A stretch of 39,599 nt of DNA from Myxococcota bacterium (GCA_030749035.1 JASMKV010000068.1:1-39599); one strand, 5' to 3'; counted from the first letter of the stretch, positions 25,601 through 33,936 are shown. The notes: a model not told the origin generated them from the sequence alone. Made by a program: numbers and translations.

Positions 25601-26227
25601 CTCATCACCGCAGACTTCTTGGCTTACCAGGCTAAACTTCTTTAAAGTATCTGCATCAAACCCCTCACCGTCACTTAGAGTAGGGGTGTCCGTGCCCCCA
25701 ATAATAAGAGGACAAAGCGTAAGGTATATCTCATCAATGAGATCGAGTTTAAATAACTCAAAAAGCAACTCTCCTCCTGCCTCAAGAAGCAATAATTCAC
25801 AGCCACGACTTTCAATATACTCAATCGCATCGATGATGCTTAAAGTTTCGTATCGTAAAATTTGTGCTGCACTTAATTCAATTATTTTTTCAGAAAATTG
25901 CGCACTTTCATGTGCACAAAAAACCAATTCAACATCTTGATTCGGCCAACCCTTAAGCTTTAATTGCGCGTCGTGCATCCCCTCGTGCGTTAAAACGACA
26001 TTAAGAAGCGGTTTGGGCCTGGCCTGCCATGTGCCATATTGACTATTTTCAATCAGAGGGTAGGGCCAATTTCTAAACGTTTTTCCACCAACCAAAACCG
26101 CATCCGCTCTGGAACGAAGCTCGGACATCTTAATCCGGTCCTGGTTCGAGCCTAAACTCAAATGCTCGTGGCGACGTGTGGATATTTTACCATCGAGACT
26201 GATCGCTGTATTCGAAATGATTCTCAT
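25571..26227 (-). CDS. RibD C-terminal / dihydrofolate-reductase-like family reductase
   Basis: 218 aa. Matches the RibD_C domain family: MRIISNTAISLDGKIS at the start, SRADAVLVGGKTFRNWPYPL, a central RPKPLLNVVLT, and a LLLLEAGGELLFELFKLDLIDEIYLTLCPLIIGG block near the end. Free-standing members reduce pyrimidine intermediates in riboflavin synthesis or act as NADPH reductases on other substrates, including pterins. The N-terminal deaminase domain of bifunctional RibD is absent. It lies five bases after folB, so a pterin/folate role is worth considering, but that is inference. Its C-terminal codons lie in a large inverted repeat shared with the end of recA. Confidence 0.85.
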   Translation of the reverse strand: MRIISNTAISLDGKISTRRHEHLSLGSNQDRIKMSELRSRADAVLVGGKTFRNWPYPLIENSQYGTWQARPKPLLNVVLTHEGMHDAQLKLKGWPNQDVELVFCAHESAQFSEKIIELSAAQILRYETLSIIDAIEYIESRGCELLLLEAGGELLFELFKLDLIDEIYLTLCPLIIGGTDTPTLSDGEGFDADTLKKFSLVSQEVCGDEIYLHYTSKR

Positions 26228-26232
26228 GAATC

Positions 26233-26607
26233 TTAATTCTGATAATCTTCCTTGCGCCGATAACAGCTGGCCGAAACTTCATGCACATTGGGCATATCTA
26301 AAGGTTTTTTGTTCACTTGAACCCGAACCGCATGGGCATTGAAATTTGTGCAAATAAGTTTTGCGACATCTTCCGCCAGACTCTCAATAAGGTTCCAGCT
26401 CTTTTGAGAGATCATTTTTTCTAACGCTTCATTGATATGGTAATAATCAACAATATCAACGGGCTCATCCTTTTCGACAGCCTTTTGCCAATTGGTTTCT
26501 GCCTCAAAATTGATTTTTACGCGCTGCTGGATATTTCGTTCAAAATCATGAAATCCAACTCGAACCTGATAAGTTAAATCATGACCGCAAATCATATCGT
26601 TTTTCAT
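26233..26607 (-). CDS. folB: dihydroneopterin aldolase family protein
   Basis: 124 aa, normal FolB length. FolB converts dihydroneopterin to 6-hydroxymethyl-dihydropterin in folate synthesis and is related to epimerases acting on the same pterins. The family pattern is visible: an early GFHDFERNIQQRVKINFEAE, DIVDYYHINEALEKMI, LIESLAEDVAKLIC and a lysine-containing VQVNKKPLDMP. It is the first gene of a two-gene minus-strand unit with the RibD_C-family reductase. The ribosome-binding site is AAGGAT about ten bases upstream. Confidence 0.88.
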   Translation of the reverse strand: MKNDMICGHDLTYQVRVGFHDFERNIQQRVKINFEAETNWQKAVEKDEPVDIVDYYHINEALEKMISQKSWNLIESLAEDVAKLICTNFNAHAVRVQVNKKPLDMPNVHEVSASCYRRKEDYQN

Positions 26608-26678
26608 TGCACTTCAATCCTTAGTTAAAAACGTTTTATATTTCACAGGCATGTCTCCTAAAGCAGTCAAAAATCAAC

Positions 26679-26741
26679 CTAAAAATACATTATTTTTAGC
26701 GCCCAAGACTGGATCTTTAGATTTTCGATTGATATGGGCGC
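26679..26741. promoter_or_regulatory. two inverted repeats upstream of bactofilin gene
   Basis: CTAAAAATA (26679-26687) and TATTTTTAG (26691-26699) are perfect 9-base arms around CAT. Directly beside it GCGCCCA (26699-26705) pairs with TGGGCGC (26735-26741). Together they occupy the 155-base gap between folB and the bactofilin gene and end 22 bases before its start. This is the pattern of an operator or of overlapping divergent promoters; the binding factor is unknown. Confidence 0.5.
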
Positions 26742-26762
26742 ACATTCTTAAGGGAGATACAC

Positions 26763-27200
26763 ATGGCAGCACTGCGAAAAAATCAGGATGAAATAGAGGC
26801 ACCAGCTATGAACGTTGAAGATATCCATACTATTTTAGGGCCAGAAAGCTCCTTTGAAGGTAAATTGGCTTTTGAAGGCACCGTACGTATCGATGGTCGC
26901 TTTCAGGGTGAAATCAATACCGACAATGTTCTTGTGATTGGTGAAAGCGCCCATGTCCAGGCCAATATGTTCGTTGGCAGCATCATCATTAACGGTGAGG
27001 TTCGCGGTGATATCACAGCCAAACAGGTCGTAGAAATTCACGCCCCTGGCAAGCTTTATGGCAACATCACAACGCCACAGCTTCTCATTGAACGTGGTGT
27101 TATTTTTGATGGTAATTGTAATATGAGCGGCACTGCGGATGCGCAAAAAGAAAAGGTCACCTTCTTAAAGCAACCTGACGAACAAATACAAAGCTCCTAA
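26763..27200 (+). CDS. bactofilin family cytoskeletal protein
   Basis: 145 aa. Bactofilins polymerise into filaments that organise cell-wall synthesis, polarity or chromosome positioning. The DUF583 beta-helix repeat is obvious at about residues 22-125: short strands with alternating hydrophobics and Gly turns (FEGKLAFEGTVRIDGRFQGEI, LVIGESAHVQANMFVGSIIINGEVRGDI, VVEIHAPGKLYGNI). The charged N- and C-terminal tails are typical. GGGAGA lies a few bases upstream of ATG 26763; an internal ATG at 26808 is possible. It stands alone, convergent with lgt (7-base gap). The M23 peptidase often next to bactofilins is not present. Confidence 0.95.
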   Translation: MAALRKNQDEIEAPAMNVEDIHTILGPESSFEGKLAFEGTVRIDGRFQGEINTDNVLVIGESAHVQANMFVGSIIINGEVRGDITAKQVVEIHAPGKLYGNITTPQLLIERGVIFDGNCNMSGTADAQKEKVTFLKQPDEQIQSS

Positions 27201-27207
27201 GGGCTCT

Positions 27208-28029
27208 TTAACCAACGGCTTCGCGTTGCATGCGCTTCTGGCGTAACTTAAAGTACAAAACGACAGCAATGATTGCGATTCCCACCGAAATATATTGGGA
27301 TGTCGAAAGCACGTACACACCTCGGCCCTTGTCTCCTCTGAACATTTCAATGATTGAACGAATGACTGGGTAGGCCCCAAGCCATACGAGTAAAAGTTGA
27401 CCATGAAAAACTTTTGCTCGACGGATCCAAAGCAAGAAGAGAAAAAGTAAAAATTCAGCCCCAGCCTCATACATCTGTGTGGGATGTACTGGTAAAGATG
27501 CAATACCGGGTGCAATTAATCCTTCAACCTGATGACTGTGTGCCGCCATGGACTCTGCAGGAAAAACAATACCCCACATAAGATCTGTTGGCTTTCCGTG
27601 ACAGCAACCTGCGGCCAGACAACCAAAGCGACCAATCGCGTGTGCCAACGCCATATAAGGCACTAAAATGTCCGCATATTTGAAAAAATCTATTTTATAG
27701 CGACGTGAGTAAAAAAGCAGAAACAAGGCTGCGCCAATAAAGCCGCCATACCAAACCAAACCACCACGCCAAAACATAAAAATTTCAACCGGGTTTCGTG
27801 CGTAATCGCTCCACTTCGTAATAATAAAAATCAGTCTTGCGCCCAATAAACCCGCAAGCAAGACGTAAAAGGCCATATCGACAATGCGATCTGGATCTTC
27901 ATGCTCCCTTTTAGCCTGACGCGCACTAAGCATCATCGCGATTAAAAAACCACTGGCAATCATAAGGCCATATGTATGCAGGGGTAGCGATAAACCAAAA
28001 AAGTTTAATTCGAAAAGCTTAGGATGCAC
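27208..28029 (-). CDS. lgt: prolipoprotein diacylglyceryl transferase
   Basis: 273 aa from GTG 28029, chosen because AAGAGG (28044-28039) lies nine bases upstream and the product then begins MHPKLFELNFFGLSLPLHTYG, the usual Lgt start; an ATG at 28053 is an alternative. Lgt transfers diacylglycerol to the lipobox cysteine of prelipoproteins at the inner membrane. Seven or so membrane segments are visible, with LVWYGGFIGA, HAIGRFGCLAAGCCHGKP (signature) and HPTQMYEA. It overlaps the end of lspA by 11 bases, so the two lipoprotein-processing steps are translated together. It also matures substrates such as the cyclophilin lipoprotein found here. Confidence 0.94.
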   Translation of the reverse strand: MHPKLFELNFFGLSLPLHTYGLMIASGFLIAMMLSARQAKREHEDPDRIVDMAFYVLLAGLLGARLIFIITKWSDYARNPVEIFMFWRGGLVWYGGFIGAALFLLFYSRRYKIDFFKYADILVPYMALAHAIGRFGCLAAGCCHGKPTDLMWGIVFPAESMAAHSHQVEGLIAPGIASLPVHPTQMYEAGAEFLLFLFLLWIRRAKVFHGQLLLVWLGAYPVIRSIIEMFRGDKGRGVYVLSTSQYISVGIAIIAVVLYFKLRQKRMQREAVG

Positions 28030-28609
28030 TGCTAGAAACCTCTTCACCGACATCGTTTTTTTTGTATAAAAAGATATCTGCAATCATCAGCACTGCGCCT
28101 ATTGTAATCGCGGCATCGGCAATATTAAAAGTTGGCCATCGGTGTTGTTTGTAGTGCCAATCAATAAAATCAATGACATAGCCCAAGCGCACTCTGTCTA
28201 TAAAATTACCCCAGGCACCGCCAAACACCAATGCCAGAGCCAGACGATAAAATAATTGATCAAGCTCCGCACTTTTATAGAGATAAACAATAAAGACCAT
28301 TGCGATAAGGGCCACCACAAGAAAAAACGGTGTGCGCCAGGCATGGTCACTCGATGCCAAAAAACCCCAAGCTGCTCCAGGGTTTTCAACGTAACGAAAA
28401 CTCCAAAAATCTTTCAATATATCAACAGAACCAGAGCGTGGCGGATGCTTGAACCATAAAAATTTATCGACCTTCTCCGCAAAAGATAAAGCGTTGCCAT
28501 TTGTACCCTGAAAAGCCTGAGTAAGCCTGGACACCGCCCAAAACTTAGACCACTGATCCAAAATACATACAACAAGTGCAATTATTCCAAAGCTTTTAAA
28601 AGTTTTCAT
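28019..28609 (-). CDS. lspA: lipoprotein signal peptidase (signal peptidase II)
   Basis: 196 aa, longer than E. coli (164). LspA cuts the signal peptide after Lgt has acted. The two aspartic catalytic motifs are visible: NFIDRVRLGYVIDFID and FNIADAAI. Four membrane segments are present. The extra length is an insertion of about 35 residues in the first periplasmic loop (around KVDKFLWFKHPPRSGSVDILKDFW) before ENPGAAWGF. It starts 35 bases after the metallophosphoesterase gene and its 3' end overlaps lgt. Confidence 0.95.
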   Translation of the reverse strand: MKTFKSFGIIALVVCILDQWSKFWAVSRLTQAFQGTNGNALSFAEKVDKFLWFKHPPRSGSVDILKDFWSFRYVENPGAAWGFLASSDHAWRTPFFLVVALIAMVFIVYLYKSAELDQLFYRLALALVFGGAWGNFIDRVRLGYVIDFIDWHYKQHRWPTFNIADAAITIGAVLMIADIFLYKKNDVGEEVSSSAS

Positions 28610-28644
28610 CGTTTATTCTCTAAGATTACGCTCTTCTAACTTGT

Positions 28645-30081
28645 CTAAGCACTCTCTTGCAACTGCTTAGAAGAAAAAATAATGGTTGGTTTCTCTCTAC
28701 TGTGCCATCTTTTTAAAAAAGCCCCCTCGGTGTTTAATTCTGCGTAGGTCATGCCTTTTGCATCATCACTCACAATTTCCCGTGTAACCCACGAACCAGT
28801 ATTGATATAGAAGCAATACTCACCATATGAGCTATCCTTAACGCTCTCGAGCATCACTAGATCAGGGGCGTGGGAATGGCCAAAAATAATATAACGGGCA
28901 CCGGTCAATTCTGCGATTTGGCCTGCTGATTCCCTCAATTTTTCCTCGGAATCCGAACTTCCCACCTGATTTAATGTGTATACAGCCGTTAAAACTGCCC
29001 CTACAAGAGCCAATCCTGCCCATACGATGTTCAATCCTTCAAAAAGAAAAACACTCACCAATAAGAGCAAAGGCAGCATCACAAGCAAAAGCAGTCGATC
29101 AAGAAAGAGGGCATGAAATATTTTAAGCCATGAATACTCTGCCGGCTTGGCCTTTAAACGGTCAAGATCCTGTAAAATAGGCCGGCCGTAAATCGTATGT
29201 TGGGCCATGCCATCTAAGGCTTCCTGGTGTTGTTGTTTAAATTCAAAAAGCTGCTCCTCGCGCTTTTTTCCCGACTTGGCAACTAAATCAAAAGCAATAG
29301 AGAAATAGAGCTTTGCCAATTTCCAAATAATTTTAGGGCTGTGGGAAAAACTAAAAAGCAAATAATCTATCATCCCCCATTTTTCTAAACCATGGGTGGA
29401 AAAATCACCCAAAACCTCTGTGAATGGCGCAATAGCACGATGCACAATCGGAATCGCCAATTGTTCACCGGAGGGTTCAAAAGGCGCGAGCAGATGCGCA
29501 AATGAACACATGGGATCATATTGATGCCCATGCTCTATATGATAACGGCCAATCCTTGCCTCAAACCAATTTTGAAAAATCACTTTCTCGCTAAAAAGAC
29601 GAAATTCATCCCCCGAATCTGATTCAATGAAAGCATATAATTCCCGGCGGAAAGTTTCTTTAACCGCATCGAAATAAAGCTCAGCATCGTGATTGCCTTC
29701 AATGATTGTCAATCGATGACCTGCACTAACAAAATAGGCGATGGCCTTGAAAATAGGGCGATGAATTTCAATAATTCGTTTTAATTTGGACACCGTCTTG
29801 TCTGGAGTATTGTCATAGGTCTTTGCCTCCGACCTTGTAGATCTTCCCAGGTCAACATTCACCTTGAGAAAATCAAACATATCTCCATTAATCACCAAAT
29901 GCCAAAGCGGTCCTGATTCAGTACTCTCGGTATGCGCTGTGATAAAGCCACTCAATTCAAAATTAAGTCGCTTAATATATTCAGAAAGCTTTAAAGAACC
30001 CTCCTCAAGAATATCCTCACCGAGATGGATATCACTGATCACAAGGATACGCTCTTCGCGTTCTAAAGTATTTTTATGCAT
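28645..30081 (-). CDS. calcineurin-like metallophosphoesterase with membrane segments
   Basis: 478 aa from ATG 30081 (an in-frame TTG five codons earlier is less likely). All metal motifs are intact: SDIHLGE (DxH), INGDMFDF (GD), IIEGNHD (GNHD), IEHGHQYDP and a late IFGHSHAPD (GHxH). Two membrane-spanning stretches (about residues 330-375, LLLLVMLPLLLLVSVFLFE and GLALVGAVLTAVYTL) interrupt the fold between IEHGHQ and GHSH. The general plan recalls LpxH/UDP-diacylglucosamine hydrolases, but the insertion is unusual and the substrate unknown; a lipid-linked phosphoester is plausible because of the membrane segments and the location between jag and lspA. It is part of the long minus-strand run from rpmH. 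Confidence 0.88.
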   Translation of the reverse strand: MHKNTLEREERILVISDIHLGEDILEEGSLKLSEYIKRLNFELSGFITAHTESTESGPLWHLVINGDMFDFLKVNVDLGRSTRSEAKTYDNTPDKTVSKLKRIIEIHRPIFKAIAYFVSAGHRLTIIEGNHDAELYFDAVKETFRRELYAFIESDSGDEFRLFSEKVIFQNWFEARIGRYHIEHGHQYDPMCSFAHLLAPFEPSGEQLAIPIVHRAIAPFTEVLGDFSTHGLEKWGMIDYLLFSFSHSPKIIWKLAKLYFSIAFDLVAKSGKKREEQLFEFKQQHQEALDGMAQHTIYGRPILQDLDRLKAKPAEYSWLKIFHALFLDRLLLLVMLPLLLLVSVFLFEGLNIVWAGLALVGAVLTAVYTLNQVGSSDSEEKLRESAGQIAELTGARYIIFGHSHAPDLVMLESVKDSSYGEYCFYINTGSWVTREIVSDDAKGMTYAELNTEGAFLKRWHSREKPTIIFSSKQLQESA

Positions 30082-30119
30082 CACTTTAGAAACCAAACAA
30101 AAACTTTAATCCAATATCA

Positions 30120-31040
30120 CTATTGAGGATTATCGTTGTTTGCATTGGCGCTTTCTGAGTCCTCAGGAACAATAAACAGGTTACGATATAATCCTGTGCC
30201 CTCTGAATGTGTGGATACACCTTCTTTTTCTTTAAGCGTCATATGGAAAACTCGGCGGTCATGTGCAGACATTGGCGTGAGCTTAACAACTTTATGCTCA
30301 TCACAGGCACGTGCTGCTAATTTTTCCGCTAAATGAGAAAGGGCAGACTTACGTCGCTGGCGATAACCGGCAACATCAAGAACAACCGTAGGTGTTTTCT
30401 CTTCAGCACTACCGACAATGCGATTCAATAAAAATTGCAATGAAAGCAAGGCCTCACCCTTGGCGCCAATCATGCGCTCGGCATCATCGCCCCAACCGTC
30501 AATATGGATTTCTTCGTCACCATCGTCAACAATTTGCACATCGATATTGAATTCCAAATGCTTTAACATCTCTTCAATCGTCGTTTTTGCCTGTTGAGCG
30601 TTTTCACTCACATCACCTTCCAATGCCGGTCGTCTTTCAACGCCCTCAGGAGGAAGAACATCAAAATCAAGCATGTCGTCAATAGCCGGCTCTGGACGCC
30701 GGCGGGCATCGCGGCCACCACGACCATCACGACCACCACGACCACCACGACCACCATAAGACCGTCCACCCTCACCCTCACGGGACGCTGGGTGTTCATG
30801 ATTTGCGTTCATTGCAGACTGAGAATCGTCTTCGAGTTCATCGACTGCTGCAACTTGTTTTTCTTGTGCTTTTTCTTTTGTGGCAGCAACATCAACGGAC
30901 AAGACCACACGTTTGTCCAACGCTTCACCGGTTTCTGACACAATCGTATAAATAAGTTGCTTGCGCATCACACCCAATGCCTCGCAAGCTGCAATAGAGG
31001 CCTCAGCCACACTTCTTCCCTCAAATTCTTGTTGAGCCAT
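30120..31040 (-). CDS. jag: Jag/KhpB RNA-binding protein (Jag-N, KH, R3H) with RGG-rich linker
   Basis: 306 aa. It has an N-terminal Jag domain (FEGRSVAEASIAACEALG), a KH domain (about 180-215, with GAKGEALLSLQFLLNRIV as the GxxG segment) and an R3H domain (about 235-295, with ALSHLAEKLAARACDEHK and PMSAHDRRVFHM). KhpB/EloR homologues bind RNA and influence cell elongation; the gene habitually follows yidC, as here. Between the Jag and KH domains lies a low-complexity stretch (about 89-115) with RGG/GGR repeats, encoded by degenerate 9-base units at 30714-30760. RGG runs favour RNA binding and condensation; whether they matter here is unknown. The start is 20 bases after the yidC stop. Confidence 0.93.
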   Translation of the reverse strand: MAQQEFEGRSVAEASIAACEALGVMRKQLIYTIVSETGEALDKRVVLSVDVAATKEKAQEKQVAAVDELEDDSQSAMNANHEHPASREGEGGRSYGGRGGRGGRDGRGGRDARRRPEPAIDDMLDFDVLPPEGVERRPALEGDVSENAQQAKTTIEEMLKHLEFNIDVQIVDDGDEEIHIDGWGDDAERMIGAKGEALLSLQFLLNRIVGSAEEKTPTVVLDVAGYRQRRKSALSHLAEKLAARACDEHKVVKLTPMSAHDRRVFHMTLKEKEGVSTHSEGTGLYRNLFIVPEDSESANANNDNPQ

Positions 31041-31059
31041 AACGATGCTCCTTTTCCCT

Positions 31060-32784
31060 TTAAATAGTTATTTTCATGTTGTTGATAATTAGCTGCTGAA
31101 AAAGTGTCAGTACACTATTTACCAAGATATAAAGAACCAACCCACTCGGCAGCGCAATCATGAAGACCATCAACATGATCGGCATGATGATCATCATCAT
31201 GCGTGCTTGTGCATTATCTACACTTGTTGGAGTGAGTTTTTGCTGCAATACAGTTAATCCCCCAATCGCCACTGCCATAAATGGAAATGGTTCTTTGGCG
31301 GTTAAATCTGGAATCCAGGCGAAAGACTGTTGATAGATGTCAACCGCAGACCACAAGCTTCGATAAAGCGCAAACCATACAGGCATCTGTAAAAGCATCG
31401 GCAGACAACCACCCAAAGGATTCACGCCTTTTTCCTTAAAGAGCTTCATCTGCTCTACATTCATGCGTTCACGATCTGCACCAAAACGCGCTTTAAGCTT
31501 ATCTAATTCAGGGCGAAGCAATTGCATTTTTCGCATCGAGACTGTGCTTTTAATGGTCACAGGTAAAAGCAGGGCCTTCACAAAAAATGTAAGAAGAATG
31601 ATTGCGATACCCCAGCTGGCGGTCCAGCCGTGAAATATATTTAAAAAATAAATCATCGGGCGAGCAATAAATCCCAAAGGTAAACCCATAATGTTGTAAT
31701 CGACAAAAGAGCCCAATGTTTTGCCTACTTCTTCAAGCCTTTCAACTTTCTTAGGACCTGCATAAAGCGTAAATTTTGCATTCCATTCCCCTTCGGGCGC
31801 GATAAGCTCTTGGGCAAAATGGACATGCACTTCTAAATGTTCACCATAAGCATTCATTGAACATTTCGCCGAACCCGGTTTTTCGGGGGCTGCGGCCAGA
31901 ACAAAATATTGTCGATCAATACCTGCCCAATGGAGTTTTTGATTGCCTTGTGAACGCCAACCCGATTGTCCATCATCATCTTCTTCTTGAAGTTCATTGA
32001 TGTCGTACTCTTCGATTTCTTCGCCCAGTAAGCATCGTCCCTGCATCGGTTGGGCGCCTGCCGCTGCCATCATACTGCCCGATGAGGCCGATTCTGCTTG
32101 ATTGAGTGCCAATATTAATGTCGCATCTACCGGCAATGTCACCAATGAGTTATTGAGTACGCTTAATGTATAATGGATTGCATAGGATTCTTCGTCTGGC
32201 TCAATTAAAACATTTGTCGTTAAGCCTTTGGCCGATTGTCCTCGAAAGAGTGTGCCTTCAGAACTTGCGACCTCTTCCATACGGGGCGATTTATATTCTC
32301 CCAAATGCCATTTGATTAAAGCTTGCCTCGATTCACCTGAATCATACTTATCAATCAAATTCACACGCGAGCGCTCCCCTTCTTCATCCGCGCTTTCCTT
32401 GTACTTTAAGAGCTCAAGTTTTTTTAAACCCAATATATTTTTATCCGAAGTTCCTTCAACGTTAAGTCCATTATCAATGGTCAGTGAAAAATTTTCTGTT
32501 TTTAGATCTTTAACCTGCAGAGCAACCTGTTTTTCCTGAACCTCCAGAGCTTCGGGTTTATCTCCTTGATTCAGAGTTGTTTCTTCCGCCAAAACAGCAA
32601 CGCCACTCTTTTCAGTTTTTGTCTGGGCAACTCCAGATGATTCTTTCTCTGCTTTTGGGGTTGCGATAAAATCTTCACCTGCCCCCACAGGCTGTTGTGG
32701 TGGTGGCGCAAAAAGATATTGCCAACCAATGAGAATGGCTAAGCATAGGGAAATGGCTAAAAATACGCGTTGTTGTTCGTTCAT
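31060..32784 (-). CDS. yidC: membrane protein insertase YidC
   Basis: 574 aa, the long Gram-negative form. It inserts and folds inner-membrane proteins with or without Sec. The N-terminal membrane anchor (LAISLCLAILIGWQYLF) is followed by a large periplasmic domain (about 30-370) and the conserved five-TM core. Its motifs are GWGIAIILLTFFVKALLLP, MRKMQLLRPELDKLKARFG, NPLGGCLPMLLQMPVWFALY and a C-terminal SGLVLYILVNSVLTLFQQ. The periplasmic domain has an unusually acidic insertion (EEIEEYDINELQEEDDDGQSG). It lies two bases after yidD. Confidence 0.96.
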   Translation of the reverse strand: MNEQQRVFLAISLCLAILIGWQYLFAPPPQQPVGAGEDFIATPKAEKESSGVAQTKTEKSGVAVLAEETTLNQGDKPEALEVQEKQVALQVKDLKTENFSLTIDNGLNVEGTSDKNILGLKKLELLKYKESADEEGERSRVNLIDKYDSGESRQALIKWHLGEYKSPRMEEVASSEGTLFRGQSAKGLTTNVLIEPDEESYAIHYTLSVLNNSLVTLPVDATLILALNQAESASSGSMMAAAGAQPMQGRCLLGEEIEEYDINELQEEDDDGQSGWRSQGNQKLHWAGIDRQYFVLAAAPEKPGSAKCSMNAYGEHLEVHVHFAQELIAPEGEWNAKFTLYAGPKKVERLEEVGKTLGSFVDYNIMGLPLGFIARPMIYFLNIFHGWTASWGIAIILLTFFVKALLLPVTIKSTVSMRKMQLLRPELDKLKARFGADRERMNVEQMKLFKEKGVNPLGGCLPMLLQMPVWFALYRSLWSAVDIYQQSFAWIPDLTAKEPFPFMAVAIGGLTVLQQKLTPTSVDNAQARMMMIIMPIMLMVFMIALPSGLVLYILVNSVLTLFQQLIINNMKITI

Positions 32785-32786
32785 GC

Positions 32787-33050
32787 TTAATGTGATGCGT
32801 TTTTATCTGGGCACAAAGGCTCAAAACCGCCCTTGCTCCATGGATGACAGCGCAAAACTCTCCAAGTAATTCGAATAAGAGCATCTTTAAATGTTAACTG
32901 TTCGCAAGCTTGTAAGGCATATGCTGAACACGATGGATAAAAACGACATTGTCCACCGAGCAATCCACTGAGCGTATATCGATACATCTGAATCGCAATT
33001 TTTAGGATGGCTCGCAAAATGTTTTGTCCGTTTTTTTTAAAAGATGACAT
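32787..33050 (-). CDS. yidD: membrane protein insertion efficiency factor YidD
   Basis: 87 aa. The conserved core is YRYTLSGLLGGQCRFYPSCSAYALQACEQ, followed by WRVLRCHPWSKGGFEPLCPD, with the family cysteines. It aids YidC-dependent insertion. The gene overlaps rnpA by 49 bases, an arrangement also found in E. coli. The ATG at 33050 has no clear ribosome-binding site and gives about a dozen extra N-terminal residues, so translation is probably coupled to rnpA. Confidence 0.93.
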   Translation of the reverse strand: MSSFKKNGQNILRAILKIAIQMYRYTLSGLLGGQCRFYPSCSAYALQACEQLTFKDALIRITWRVLRCHPWSKGGFEPLCPDKNASH

Positions 33051-33382
33051 AATTCTGTTTCAAGCGTTTTATAATTAGACCGCGCACTTTTTGGGCCAAC
33101 AATAATGACATAATCGTAAAGCGAGGAAAAAAGATTCTTATTGAGTCGAATGATTTCCCGTAAACGCCGGCGAATTTTGTTGCGCATAACTGCGTTCCCA
33201 ACACGACGACTTAGCGTAATTCCAACCCTTGGATATTCCAAAGTTTGCGGATGACTCAAAAGTATCAAATGTTTGCTTTTAAATCGCTTACCTTTCCCCT
33301 GTACGCGTAAAAAATCTTTTCGATTTTTGAGCCCCTGCACAGCCAAATCCGGTGTGTTACTAAGAGAGCTATGTTTCAACAT
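33002..33382 (-). CDS. rnpA: ribonuclease P protein component
   Basis: 126 aa. This is the basic protein subunit of RNase P, which removes 5' leaders from tRNA precursors. It has the family segments LKNRKDFLRVQGKGKRFKSKHLILL, RVGITLSRRVGNAVMRNKIRRRLREI (the RNR signature) and YDYVIIVGPKSARSNYKTLE. The ATG at 33382 follows the rpmH stop by three bases. It overlaps yidD at the 3' end. Confidence 0.95.
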   Translation of the reverse strand: MLKHSSLSNTPDLAVQGLKNRKDFLRVQGKGKRFKSKHLILLSHPQTLEYPRVGITLSRRVGNAVMRNKIRRRLREIIRLNKNLFSSLYDYVIIVGPKSARSNYKTLETELCHLLKKTDKTFCEPS

Positions 33383-33385
33383 CGT

Positions 33386-33535
33386 TTATTTTGATGCGGT
33401 GACAACGGCTAAACGATGCCGACCTTTTTGACGACGTGCTTTGAGTATCTTTTGACCGGCTGCAGTCGAAGCGCGTTTACGGAAACCGTGTTTACGTTTA
33501 CGTCGACGGTTGTGTGGTTGAAATGTCCGTTTCAT
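33386..33535 (-). CDS. rpmH: 50S ribosomal protein L34
   Basis: 49 aa, read directly from the minus strand: start [20 protein letters not shown], with GRHRLAVV near the end. This is the conserved L34 pattern of small, highly basic sequence. GGAG lies five bases upstream of the ATG at 33535. It is the first gene of the run rpmH-rnpA-yidD-yidC-jag, divergent from dnaA, the classical bacterial origin arrangement. Confidence 0.97.
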   Translation of the reverse strand: MKRTFQPHNRRRKRKHGFRKRASTAAGQKILKARRQKGRHRLAVVTASK

Positions 33536-33590
33536 GGGTCTCCAACTTCCTTTCTAAAAAAACTATTCTATTATTAGCTTGTTGGCGGCC

Positions 33591-33618
33591 TTTTTACCTG
33601 CACAGAGCACTTTGTCAA
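33591..33618 (-). promoter_or_regulatory. probable promoter of rpmH
   Basis: On the minus strand, TTGACA (33618-33613) and TAAAAA (33596-33591) are separated by 16 bases and lie about 55 bases upstream of the rpmH start. Confidence 0.55.
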
Positions 33619-33936
33619 TGGGGCAGAAGTGGTTTTTCGCACTTGAGCCACTTAAGCCTATTCTTTGGGGCCACAAAAGATCCTTAGGCCCCTATTTTCT
33701 ACGGTGATCTTTTAAAACAAAGAAAAGCACAATTTTCGCGCTTGACTTGAGAACAGCCTCCTCGCTAATAGAGATAATACTATTGAAAGGTAGTAACGAC
33801 TTAAGCAAAGCAAAATGATTGCGTGACAAGACATTTTGATACTTTGAACGGGGGAAGGGTGAAAACGGCGCCCAAGCGCACATTCAATTCACCAACACCA
33901 AAAATTGAGTTACACGTATTCTTAGCTTGGAAAAGC

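Noticed and set aside
30711-30766. CRISPR-like short repeats
   Set aside because: The 9-base units are in-frame coding repeats in jag with no spacers; no cas genes or true array occur in the window.
30608-30799. Open frame antisense to jag with long runs of valine
   Set aside because: It is the complement of the Gly/Arg repeat codons in jag; no start context, no family, and the jag frame explains the region.
33667-33692. GGGGCC...GGCCCC repeat as a rho-independent terminator
   Set aside because: It lies between divergent genes where no transcript is expected to end, and the T-run after it is poor; noted only as a repeat.
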